A DNA stretch of 64,000 bases, taken from contig QNQO01001155.1 of NCBI GenBank assembly GCA_003290165.1, forward strand, positions 124,001 to 188,000, read 5' to 3'. The DNA is from Berberis thunbergii (lineage: Eukaryota; Streptophyta; Magnoliopsida; Ranunculales; Berberidaceae). The position numbers and the translations under genes are program-made. Shown piece by piece: positions 1 to 9,270 of the stretch. Each line of letters starts with the position of its first letter. The first letter of the stretch is position 1. The notes beneath the pieces were generated by a model. The model saw only the letters and a program-made list of their open reading frames with translations. It was not told the DNA's origin and did no database searches.

Positions 1-51
1 TGAGCAGCCATTGCAGCTTTCTCCGAGCATGTGCATTACATTTTCAACACA

Positions 52-537
52 TCAAATTGAGAAAAGAACATGAGAAAACATCATCAATAACGCTGCCAAC
101 CTCCGCTCCAAAAGAGCCACTTGATCACGACCAACTCGATAAACCGAGTCCATTACCCCTGCATAAACGAGATGATTCATCCCGTTCATTATCTGCTCAA
201 GACCATGGTCAATATGATCAAACAGGTCAAGCATGGGCATCAAAGGCCTTTCCACCAGCCGCCTGTACCATTCATTTACCAATTTACATGCACCATCTTA
301 CACGTCGAGCTGAGTAAACCAACAGAACTTGCCGTTAGACTTGATACGGATATCCTTCGGCCCAGGCTCAATCCAATTAATCCGTGGATGAAGGACATGA
401 GTCCAAAAGCAGTTAAGAACCACCACCGACAGCAGGGAGTAAAGAAGGAATAATAGTAACACCAGAAAAACTATGGTTATCCTCCCGTCATGAAGCGTCC
501 GTTGCAAGGGAATGACTGACGGTAGCAGCAGGAGCAA
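52..537 (-). pseudogene. Unidentified degraded coding stretch with a membrane-like segment
   Basis: On the minus strand one reading frame stays open from 537 to 52 except for a single TAA at 298-300. The N-terminal part has a long hydrophobic run rich in Leu, Val and Phe, like a membrane helix or signal anchor. The part after the stop is a charged, helix-like region rich in Met, Arg and Leu. I do not recognise the family. A single stop in about 160 codons suggests a recent pseudogene or an exon structure I cannot resolve. It lies just left of the LINE and may be unrelated to it. Chance remains possible, because the opposite strand also has open frames here. Confidence 0.25.
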
Positions 538-759
538 GAGAAACCTAACGGACAGGATAAGAAACTTGGAACCCGGCTATTTCGCTGACATCGATGGAAG
601 GAGAGGGAGATTGACCACTCATTCTTCTCCCTCCACCCCCCCTTAGCCTCGAAGCACATCTCAAAAGAAATCTTACCATCCCAACTCCACCTTTCTCCCG
701 TCGTTCGATTCATTCAGGTGATGCTACCAATATCCGTATTCTCGCCAAATATTGCCATC

Positions 760-1446
760 ACCAGCGCCTGCGTCAAAAGGTGTTCGCACAACGAATGGCT
801 TCACAATGGGAAAATAAACACACCTTTGAGGTTGAACCCTTGCCTAGAAAATGGGACCTTGATAACAACTACTATTACTATATGATTCAGTTTACTGATA
901 TTACAGATATGCTCTATGTTCTCCTCTCAAGCCCCTGGGTTCTTTTTGGATGACTTGTCATACCGAAACCTTGGCATGCTAATTACCTCACTCTTGATTT
1001 CTCAAATATTCCAATGTGGGTAAGATTTCATGAATTCCCTGCCAATAAATTGGAGGAAACCGACATTTAGATTCTAGCTTCCAATGTATGTGAACTAATG
1101 GAGATCGATGTTGTTTTTTTACATGACATTTCCATACATTTTATCAGATTTAAAGTGTGGTTCAATGTGGACAAACCTTTCCCATGTACTATGGAAATGG
1201 ATTTTGGGATTCAATACGGGAGGCAGTATGTTGCTCATTTCTGGTATGAAAATCCTCCTATGTTTTGTTTTTGTTGCGGTTTCATCAGCCATGTCTTAGG
1301 GAAAAATTGTTCTATATGGAATCTCGGTGTTCAGCCCGTTCATGGAGGCGGCGACACCATCAGTTTGGGTTTGGGCAACCAAGCACATGAACATTGTTCA
1401 CGAACCTCTCATGTGCCCACGTGTCACATAGAAGAAATAGGGATCA
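760..1446 (+). pseudogene. LINE ORF1-like DUF4283 and zinc-knuckle region, broken
   Basis: The frame translates to a DUF4283-like pattern (a Pro-Trp-x-Leu-Phe stretch, then 'FSNIPMWVRFHEFP') followed by a zinc-knuckle region at about 1258-1315, with Cys-x2-Cys-x4-His-x5-Cys. The usual spacing is x4 before the last Cys, so the knuckle has probably gained a residue. In-frame stops occur near 955 and 1069. This part of plant LINEs binds nucleic acid in the retroelement particle. The stretch stops being readable where the MITE at 1457 begins. Confidence 0.7.
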
Positions 1447-1456
1447 CTCCTTCAAC

Positions 1457-1644
1457 GAGGAATTCTAAATGTCGAGGAAATGAGCGAGGAAACCAGCTAG
1501 GGAAGTGAGGTGGCGGGGTGGGGACCTCCACCCTGCTCGTGATGCATGCACAAAAAATGATGTTGTTCATCCCGAGCGGGGTGGACGGTCCCCACCCTGC
1601 CACCTCCCTCCCCTCGCCCGTTTCCTCGAGGTGTAGAAGCGCTC
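1457..1644. mobile_element. Mutator-type MITE with 10-base target duplication
   Basis: A 188-base inverted-repeat element. The left arm begins GAGGAATTCTAAATG and the right end is its imperfect complement, with long arms matching through the GGTGGGGACC region on both sides of a loop of about 30 bases. It is flanked by CTCCTTCAAC (1447-1456) and CTCCCTCAAC (1645-1654), a 9-of-10 match that fits the 9-11 base target duplication of Mutator-like elements. A relative with the same terminal pattern lies at 31741-31896. It interrupts the LINE, so it is younger than the LINE. Confidence 0.75.
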
Positions 1645-1656
1645 CTCCCTCAACAC

Positions 1657-2259
1657 ATGTTTTGTAGCTTGCTTGACAAAAGTACCATTGATGGCTCTAA
1701 GTCTTATCACCTTCTTGTTGACCCGGGTAACAAGGAAAACCAAAATGACGTAGGTCCCAAGGTCTTTTGCTTTTCTTCTTCTCTCTTGATGCACGAAATC
1801 AATCCTACTACCGAGGCATTGGATCACCACCTCTCCCAACATAATTCCTTACTGCCTAGGCCCATGGCAGAGTTTGTTTTGGGTCCAAGCACGCAACTCC
1901 AGGCCAGCTCTTTCTCATGGGCCCATTCTTCTTCTCTCTATTCGGACCAGACTTATCTCTCAGGCCCAACATGTTATGATGTTGCGCACCCTACTTGGGT
2001 GGACCTTAACCGGGTCAATACTATCACAGCAGTTCAAGCCCTTAATCAAGTGCATTACATTTTGGCAGTCCCTTCCAGTGTAAGCCCATCTCTTATGGGC
2101 TCTTCAATTCCAGGTTCTGCTTCTCTCAGCTCAGTATTCACAGGCCCGTCTTCTATTGGGCAATCTTTTACTGCAACGGGCCTTCATGAAATGGTCGTCT
2201 CAAGCCCTGCCATTACAGTTCCTGCATCAGATGGAACGGTGACTTCATACATCGCCACC
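1657..2259 (+). pseudogene. LINE linker region upstream of the RT
   Basis: An open stretch of about 200 codons rich in Ser, Pro, Gly and Thr, with the look of the disordered linker between the zinc knuckle and the endonuclease of plant LINEs. It is cut at 2259 by a hAT-type insertion; similar low-complexity coding sequence resumes at 3230 and runs to about 3780. No enzyme motif is visible in either half. Confidence 0.5.
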
Positions 2260-3221
2260 CATGGGCGGATCTACCTTGCAGCTAAGGGGGACAATTTAAG
2301 AAACTTCACACTAACAATATTTGTAATTTTGCTCCCCTTTAAAATTTTAAATTTCCCATTCTCATAGATAATAAAATACAAATATACACAAAATTACAAA
2401 CCCTTCGCAAGTTCGCAAACCTTTGCAAGTTCACCTCTCCGCCTTCTCAATTGCCCAAAATGATTTTGACAAAGATCGATTTTCTCCAATCTCCTCCAAT
2501 CGCACAAGACGATTCCAACGGAGATTGATTCTCCAATCACACAATAAGATTTCGATTAGACATAGATTGATTTATGGATGTGGTCTTACTATCTCTCTTG
2601 CTTGTTTGCTCATCATCGACACTCTTCAGTCTTCACAGTAGTCTGCTTCAGCTAAGCAATTGGACGGTAACATTCTTAATATTAACAGTTGTCCACTAAT
2701 TCAAGCTCAGTCGATCGGACATCAACTCTCATTTTAAGAGGTCGCAGGTTCGAGACTCATCAGTTAAGATTTTGTGAGTTTTCACCTGATTATTAGAAAC
2801 ACATGTGCTTCGCCGTGGATAAGTCGTCTTCATGCAAGGTGGAGACAACGGACCAGAGCGAAAGCAAGTCTCCCTGCGAGATAGAGGCGACGAGGATATT
2901 AAGTGGCAACAATATTGTAGCCTTCGGGCCTGGTTTGGTAAACCTTATATAGCCTTCGGGCATGGATTACAACACAGAGGATATTAAGTGGCAACAATAT
3001 TGTAGCAATCGGGTCTGGTTTGGTAAACCCTATGAACATGAGAACTCGCAGAGAGTTTTTACTAAAATACAATGTGCAACAACATTGACACATAAAATAT
3101 GTTTCTCTTGTACTACTTTTGAAACTTTGTTTTAATCATATTTATTTATTTATTTTAAGAATTAAATTATCTGTGATTTATTTTTTGCCCTCCTTTGTCT
3201 GCAATCCTGGCTCCGCCCCTG
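2260..3221. mobile_element. Non-autonomous hAT-type element (family CAGGGGCGGA), copy 1
   Basis: The element starts CATGGGCGGATCTACC and ends GGCTCCGCCCCTG, so the ends are imperfect inverted repeats of the form CAxGGGCGGA. It is flanked by a perfect 8-base duplication, TCGCCACC, at 2252-2259 and 3222-3229. Eight-base duplications and a C/T-A-start terminus are the hAT signature. No transposase is readable. Inside are a tRNA-like module (about 2691-2775) and a short direct repeat ('ggatattaagtggcaacaatattgtag' type, near 2893 and 2979). The element sits in the LINE linker. Relatives: 12497-12924 and 36237-37034. Confidence 0.85.
2691..2775 (+). repeat. tRNA-like (pol III box A/box B) module inside the hAT-type element
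   Basis: The stretch has a box A-like AGCTCAGTCGATCGG near 2704 and a box B-like GGTTCGAGACTC near 2747, spaced as in a tRNA or SINE head. The same module occurs on the other strand in the relative at 36237-37034, with box B near 36537-36548 and box A near 36574-36588. It does not fold into a convincing complete tRNA and is probably a captured SINE or tRNA relic. Confidence 0.5.
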
Positions 3222-3869
3222 TCGCCACCTCCCCGATTTGCTTCTTTACTTCAACATCCTCACAGCCTGCACCATGCAATCAGGCTACTAGATCAACTCT
3301 TCATTTCAAATCACACGCCAGTCATCCTACTCCAACTCAGACACTGGCTGCCATCTTTTCCTTTGCAACAACATGCTCCACTGTTCAAGGTACTTACTTG
3401 CATGGTCTCTCACTCACCAACAACCATGCCCCCACCTCCACCACAGATTGCTTATCTCCCAAGTGTTACTACAGTTCATGAACAGTTTTCGAGCTCTCAT
3501 CCAACGGCTCCTGGTCAATCGGCCAATAAGAGATCATGAACGACGTTGCAAAAAAAAGGTGGACATTTCGCAAACAAATTTGGCTCCTACAGTCCATTCA
3601 ACAGGTAATAACTCCTCAGCCATAATCCCATTTGCCATGCCATGTTCAGGAGGGCTCCATCAAAGCCAGTACGGTGGCTCAGGCTCGGTCGCAACACCAT
3701 TGCCAAGTCTTGGTCTCCTCCCTGACAGGGATTCCCCTCCCGCGTCTTTCTCACCAAAATTCGCCACCATAGTCATGCCCTTACCAGATGGAACAAAACT
3801 GATTTTGGTAATATTTATGTGGTTCAAAATTTCTGTGGTTCAAAATTTATTTTCCACAAAACACCTGGA

Positions 3870-5145
3870 TCCTAAGCTCAATGAGACCTTCATAGCCTTG
3901 TTGCCTAAAGTGGGTAACCCTACTACCCTTGAAAAATTTCGGGCTATAGGACTGTGCAATGTTATCTACAAGGTCATTTAAAAAATTATCGCGAATAGGC
4001 TCAAACCTCTATTGGACAACATCATTTCCCCTAATCAGGAAGCCTTCCTTAAAGGTCGATCCATTACAAACAATATTTCCATCGCTCATGAGACTTTTTT
4101 CCAAATGCAACACTTCAAAAGAAAAAAGCAGGGTTGAATGCCTTTTAAAATTGATATGGTCAAAGCCTATGATCGGGTTTAATGGTCTTTCCTTTTACAA
4201 ATTTTTCGCCAATTGGGTTTTTTGCCCGACTGGATTACCTTGGTTGAACAATGAATCTCAACTACTTCTCTTCGTGTTCTCTTGAATGGTTCCCCCTTAT
4301 CTTCATTGTCTCTCTCCCGAGGTATTAGACAGGGTGATCATCTGTCCCATTATCTTTTTATCTTTGTGGCTGAGGCTCTTTCTCGCTTATTAACTAAGGC
4401 AGAGGCGAATGACATCATCCAGGGCATTAAAATTAGGCGTCGTTCCCCTTCAATAAGTCATATTCTTTATACTGATGATCTTCTTCTCTTCTATCGGGCC
4501 TCTCTTGTCGAAGCTCACGCAGTCAAAGATGTCCTTCAATACTGCGCAGCTTCTGGTCAAGGCGTCAACTTTGCCAAATCTTCGGTTTTCTTCAGTTCCA
4601 ATGTGCATCCAATGCATGCAAAGCCTATCTCTCGAATCCTAGAGGGCAAATTCTTTGGCCAGAAAGAAAATTTCCTTGGCTCTCCATTGACTTTCTCTAA
4701 GAAAAAATCCTCAGATTTTCAGTTCCTTTTGGATAAAGTCTCCGCTCGATTCGCTTCATGGAAGTCTAAGGTTATCTCTCAAGTAGGTCAAACAGTGATG
4801 ATCAAAGTTGTTTTTAACTCAATTCATGTCTATACCATGCAATCATTCCTTCTCCCCATTGGGTTAACGGACCACATTGATGCGTTGGCCCGCAACTTTT
4901 GGTGGAAAGGTCAAAATGTTGGTCATGCAAAACATTTTTGTACTTGGAATAAGATCATTTCCCCCCATCACCTAGGCGGTCTCAATATTCCTACATCTAG
5001 GAACAAGAATCTGGCTCTCCCGGCAAAAAAAATGTGTGGAATGCAATCACCTCCCCTCTGTCCCTCAGGTCTCAATTGCTTAAAACCATTTATTATCAAT
5101 CTAAGACCTTGTTCCAACTTAAGAAATCCCCAACTCTTGCTTTAA
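3870..5145 (+). pseudogene. LINE reverse transcriptase, several stops and frameshifts
   Basis: The order is typical of plant L1 elements: a 'FIALLPKV' motif near 3890, 'FRAIGLCNVIYK' near 3935, a stop at 3979-3981, 'NRLKPLLDNIISPNQEAF' after it, then a long open part (4282-5145) with 'GIRQGDHLSHYLF' and the catalytic box 'YTDDLLLF' near 4470. The usual box is YADD or FADD, so Thr replaces Ala while both Asp remain. A region matching the RT thumb and connection follows. The enzyme would copy LINE RNA at a nicked target, but this copy cannot make it. Confidence 0.85.
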
Positions 5146-5148
5146 GAT

Positions 5149-5640
5149 TTGCTCCTTGAAGAATGTGTGTCGAACCCCTCGACAACTAACCATTGTTGTT
5201 CTGACCTCTGGACGATCATCCATTCATCGTCTTTTTATTGGAATGAGACTTTTCTCCATTCCTTGCTCTCGACTCCAGTAGTGCATGACATTTTAAATGT
5301 TTGTGTTCGAGTAACGTCTAGGCTTGATCACCTCATCTGGATCGGTGATAAAAAAATATCTCCTCTCTATCAAGAACGCTATTCGAGCTTTCTCTTCGGC
5401 CTTGGTAGCGAGCTCCTCTTCAACTTCTGCTCTCTCCATCCTGGAGCCTAAGATTTTTCGCCATCTCTGGCATCTGAAAGCCCCCCCCCCCCCCCCCAAT
5501 GCAATTATGTTTCTTTGGAAGCTTAGCCAAAACTTATTGTCGACCATGTCATATTTAACAAGGGTTCACATCCCTCTCGAGAATAGATGTGCCTTCTGCC
5601 ATTCCCGAGCATAAGACACACTTCACCTTTTCTACTTGTG
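5149..5640 (+). pseudogene. LINE zf-RVT region with a 17-base poly-C tract
   Basis: The frames carry the pattern of the zf-RVT domain found after the RT in plant LINEs ('NAIMFLWKLSQNLLST', then 'RCAFCHSRA' with its Cys pair near 5590-5615). A run of 17 C at 5481-5497 sits in the middle and would encode prolines. Such a run is a common site of slippage and probably contributed to the frame changes here. Confidence 0.6.
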
Positions 5641-6129
5641 TCCAATTACTAGTCGGCTTTGGCTCCTATCTGTTCTTCCTGTCGATTAACACTCTCTTTC
5701 TCTCCAATCAACATCTGTTACCAATTTTTTCATATTTATGTGGCGTTCTGCTAAGGAGCATCACCTATCCACAGACGAGATGCTCTCTCAATTCACTGCT
5801 ACTATTTTCTCTTTCTGGAAGATGCGAAACAACATCATTTTTAACAAATCAAAATTCCACATTAATGAGTTTACTTCCACTTTGTCCTAAATTTGGGCTC
5901 CCTGGGCTGCTCAATGGCATAGTCACCCAACTCTAGCCTCTTCCTTAACACTGACATCAGTTCACCAGATTGTCAGTTCGGCACGAATAGACAATAACTA
6001 CCGGCATGTGTCTGCTTCCTCGCTACCTTCAGCTGGCCCACCTACGACTTCTGTAGCAAATTGACTTACCCTGATCCAAACTCAACTACAGTTCGCCAGT
6101 TCTCATAGAATCAATACTGGTATTCCAGC

Positions 6130-6590
6130 TCATTTCCAATGCTTGACTCTGATATAGTGATTGTTAGCTTTGATGCTTGCTTTTATGACCACTCGAAGCA
6201 AGGCTCTTTTGGAGTTATAGTCATGGATCTTGAAGGACGTGTTATGGCTGCAGTAACGAGTACAATTTTTGGTAAGGTTATGGACGACACGATGGCAGAG
6301 TTCTTTGCAAGAGAGGTGGCCCTCATGTTGGTTCAGGCCCAACGGTGGAAATGCAGTCTTGCTTTTGGTGATTCGACCAACCTGCGAAAAGCATTTTCTT
6401 CAGAGGATGGTACCTCTTCTTTTATTTTGGATTGAGCTTGGCACCCATTTTTATGTAATATTAAACGCCTGTTGTTTTTGCTTAAAGGTTGGCATTATCT
6501 GTATATTAATAGAGACCTTAACCATGAGGCTCATGAACTTGCTTCCTTCGCAGGGAAGACTTTGTATGCTCTCTAGTTTTCTCAATGCAG
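6130..6590 (+). pseudogene. LINE C-terminal RNase H domain
   Basis: The frame at 6139-6435 starts 'VSFDACFYDHSKQGSFGVI', the first strands of a plant RNase H fold with the first catalytic Asp, and continues through a helix with the conserved Glu ('AEFFAREVALML') and a third Asp ('FGDSTNL'). The last strand is in another frame (to about 6590, 'INRDLNHEAHELASF' pattern). It ends just before the A-rich LINE tail. It is broken by at least one frameshift near 6433. Confidence 0.7.
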
Positions 6591-6633
6591 TCTGATTTTA
6601 CCAAAATAAAACATAATAAAATAAAAAAAATGT

Positions 6634-7386
6634 TTGAATATTAAAATAAGAATTTTATTATTTGAAAAAGGCTAACGCATAATATATTTCATGCCATACA
6701 CATTTCACTGCTTAAAAAGGCATGTTGATGTACTAACATGGGCATTCAAAGGAAGATCTTGAAATTCAAATTTTGGGTAAGTTGAGAGCATACGGGATCA
6801 CTCACTCCCGTGTGAACACTTCATGACAAATGTCTTCAATTTAAAAATTGTCTTCTTCCTAAGAAATTAAAATTTTGAGTGAGTTTGACTTAAAAAGTGT
6901 AAAACTTTGTTTAGTAATAAATATGCATGTGAAAATGCAAGTTTCCATTCAAGATGTAATTGACAATCTGTAATCCACCATTTACTTTAGAATATAGAGA
7001 TAAATATATGGGTTTCAACTTTCAAGAGCTTCAAACTTCAACAATAAAATCTATTAGACTATAAAATAAAATAAAAATTATGCAATTCAAGGACAAATCC
7101 GGACCAATTGCTCTTGAGTTAATCTAATTCGTTTCATTGAAACATTGAGGAAAGGTACATATCAATGCCAGGAATATTGGAAACTAAAATGGTGGTATTA
7201 GAGCATCTCTAAGGGAGATTTCAAATTGGCTTGTTTTCATCATTGGAACACTCTGTATAGACCCTTATTTTATTTTGGTCTCTTCCTTCCCTTGTATTTG
7301 AAGGCATTTATGTCATTTCCAAATACCAACGATCATATAAAAATATTAAAGAACTCTATTTCCTTTAATTTGTGGTTAAAGCGAAA
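6634..7386. other. AT-rich intergenic sequence, nothing recognised
   Basis: Between the LINE tail and the tandem repeat at 7387 I see only AT-rich sequence without a credible coding frame, RNA gene or element terminus. Confidence 0.5.
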
Positions 7387-7590
7387 GATGTGGTTGGAGT
7401 GTTGAAGAGTAGCAGTGAAAGATATATTTAAATAATGATGACAACGTTAAAATGGGAAATATAGTTGAAGTTATGAAGAAATAGGATGGGAGATTTGGTT
7501 GGAGTGACGAAGAGTAGTAGTAGAAAATATATTTAAATGATAATGAAAATGTTAAAGTGTGAAATACGATTGAAGTAATGAAGAAATAGA
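7387..7590. repeat. Two-copy tandem repeat, period about 105 bases
   Basis: Units starting 7387 and 7492 share the string GGTTGGAGTG, then a GAAGAGTAG stretch, TATATTTAAAT, AACGTTAAA-like sequence and TATGAAGAAATAG, diverged at perhaps one base in six. No coding potential. Confidence 0.65.
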
Positions 7591-7658
7591 AAATACCTAA
7601 AATTAGATATGATTAAGATCCTCATTTAACTTTTACCACTATTACTTGTAATTAGAAT

Positions 7659-8504
7659 CAAGGATTGTGATTTCATTTTTTTGAGGTAATTTCGATAATT
7701 GATTTTAAGAAATATTTTGTGAAATGTTTCGTTTTATATGGAAAAAATATAAAATTTTTGTTTGTAATTTTGAAGTTATCAATATAATGTACTCTTACAT
7801 ATTACATAAAGGGCAACACAAAACTCATAATGTCATACAAACTACATATTGCATAATAATTACTTATATAAGAAAATTTTAAATATTAATCTAAGGTTAT
7901 AATGGGTTAAAATGTACCTAAAATTTAAATTTTAAATTTTGAATTTTGAAATAAAATTAGGTAACTAAAAAAGAAATATGTGGTAAAATTTCGACATTTT
8001 GAGAGAAATCAAATTCCATGACTAAGAACTAGTGGTTGCAATGCTCATAAGCAAGGAATGTGATTTTACTAAGAATGTGATTTCTCGAAAAATGTCGACA
8101 TTTCACCGAATATTTATCTTTTTCGACTTATCAAAATTTCTTTCAAAATCCAAAATATTAATTTCTTTCGTTATACCAATCTCAATTTTCCTACATTTTA
8201 ACTTTAATGTAGTAATAATTTTTTGTTGTATAAGTGATTCTTATGCAATATATTTGGTTGTATGACATTATGAGTCTTGTAGTACTTTTTATATAATATT
8301 TAAGCGTTTAAAATACTTAAATTATATGATAAATTTAAAATTACAATTTTTTTTTACGTTTTTTCTATAAATTATTGATAGAAACGACTAAATATTTTAA
8401 CAAGGGTTAGAGCTTGTCAACTTGTCTATCAATACATTTACGTTTTTTTTTTAAAAACGAAATATTTCTTAAAATCACTTCGAAAAACGAAATCACAGTC
8501 CTTG
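7659..8504. mobile_element. Large foldback element directly upstream of the PPR gene
   Basis: The ends are inverted: CAAGGATTGTGATTTC at 7659 and GAAATCACAGTCCTTG ending at 8504. Matching pairs recur inward: GATTTTAAGAAATATTT (7701) with its complement (8460); CTCATAATGTCATAC (7825) with GTATGACATTATGAG (8261); and a GTCGACATTT/TCGACATTT pair with GAGAAATCA around 7990-8100. The arms are about 340-400 bases with a loop near 8011-8078. I see no clear target duplication, so the class is uncertain (hAT-like CAAGG ends). RNA crossing it would form a long hairpin. Confidence 0.65.
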
Positions 8505-8904
8505 CTCGGAAGTGGAATTGCCTTCTTCAGCCCAACTTCCACTTAAGCCGAGCACAGAAAGCCGCCTTTTAAAATCCTTTTTCGCTTCTCTTCTCCACTA
8601 TTCGACTCTAAAAACCCATCAACCTCTCAAGCTTTGAATTCGAAACGTCTGCGTAATTGTGGGTTAGAGCTTTTACTCACTCTCTCCTTTGTGCCTGAGT
8701 CAACCACACAAATACCCACTCTCCCGTTCTTCTCAAAACTACATTTTACATTCTATGTTCGAAGTGCTTATTTGGGTCTTCCATCAAGTACCGCTTCCTC
8801 TTCAGTGCCTCCATTCCGTTTCGATGAAACCAGCTCAGCGAGGTCTTGAAGCATCTGTTGGGATAAAAGGATCTCCTCAAGTTCACTCTTAAATCTTCCC
8901 AAAG

Positions 8905-9213
8905 GTAAAAAGTCATGAACATTTTTCTCTTAAATTTGAGAGTTTTGAGGGTTTTAACATTTCCAATGTTTCCATAGAAAGAGGAGGTAAAAGTCTCCAT
9001 TTTGTTTTGGCCGATGGTAGGGACGAATTTCTATGCACTGAGTTTTGTAGGTTAGATTTTTCGAATCTGATAAGTTATTAGGATATGAGATTTACGGGTT
9101 TGCTTGAAATTTTGTGCAGTGGTAAGAATGGGTTCATATATTCCAAATTCTCATGTCCTGTTTTATCCATCGTTTTTTCTGTTTATCTTGATAATTTATT
9201 TGTTTTTCTCCAG
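8905..9213 (+). other. Candidate intron in the 5' UTR of the PPR gene
   Basis: A donor AAAG|GTAAAA lies at 8904/8905 and a good acceptor after a T-rich tract, TTTTTCTCCAG, ends at 9213. If used, the upstream in-frame ATG at 9085 falls within the intron and the first coding ATG of the spliced message would be 9271, which agrees with family alignment. This is inference from splice-site shape. Confidence 0.4.
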
Positions 9214-9270
9214 AAGAACTACTGGAACAGTATAATCTCCTATGTGAGTTTTGCAATCAAGGATGATGGA

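Larger units (their letters stand above)
600..6633 (+). mobile_element. Decayed L1-type plant LINE, interrupted by two DNA elements
   Basis: Pieces of a plant non-LTR retrotransposon occur in order on the + strand: a DUF4283-like region with a CCHC zinc knuckle (about 760-1320), a Ser/Pro-rich linker (1657-2259 continuing at 3230), reverse transcriptase (about 3870-5145), a zf-RVT zinc-binding region (about 5300-5640), an RNase H domain (6139-6570) and an A-rich tail near 6605-6633. All are broken by stops and frameshifts. No apurinic endonuclease domain is seen between linker and RT; only a short sequence typical of the endonuclease-RT junction remains near 3765-3830, so about 100 or more residues appear deleted. 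The left edge is approximate. The linker is split by a hAT-type element and the N-terminal part by a MITE, both with target-site duplications. Confidence 0.85.

Noticed and set aside
1108..1299. Second overlapping frame in the LINE ORF1 region
   Set aside because: It is a shadow frame; the DUF4283 and zinc-knuckle residues are in the frame starting at 1098.
2691..2775. Functional tRNA gene
   Set aside because: Box A- and box B-like parts are present, but no clear acceptor stem or anticodon arm can be drawn.
9085..9270. Upstream ATG as the start of the PPR protein
   Set aside because: The added 62 residues are hydrophobic, unlike SLO2 relatives, and probably lie in a 5' UTR intron (8905-9213).
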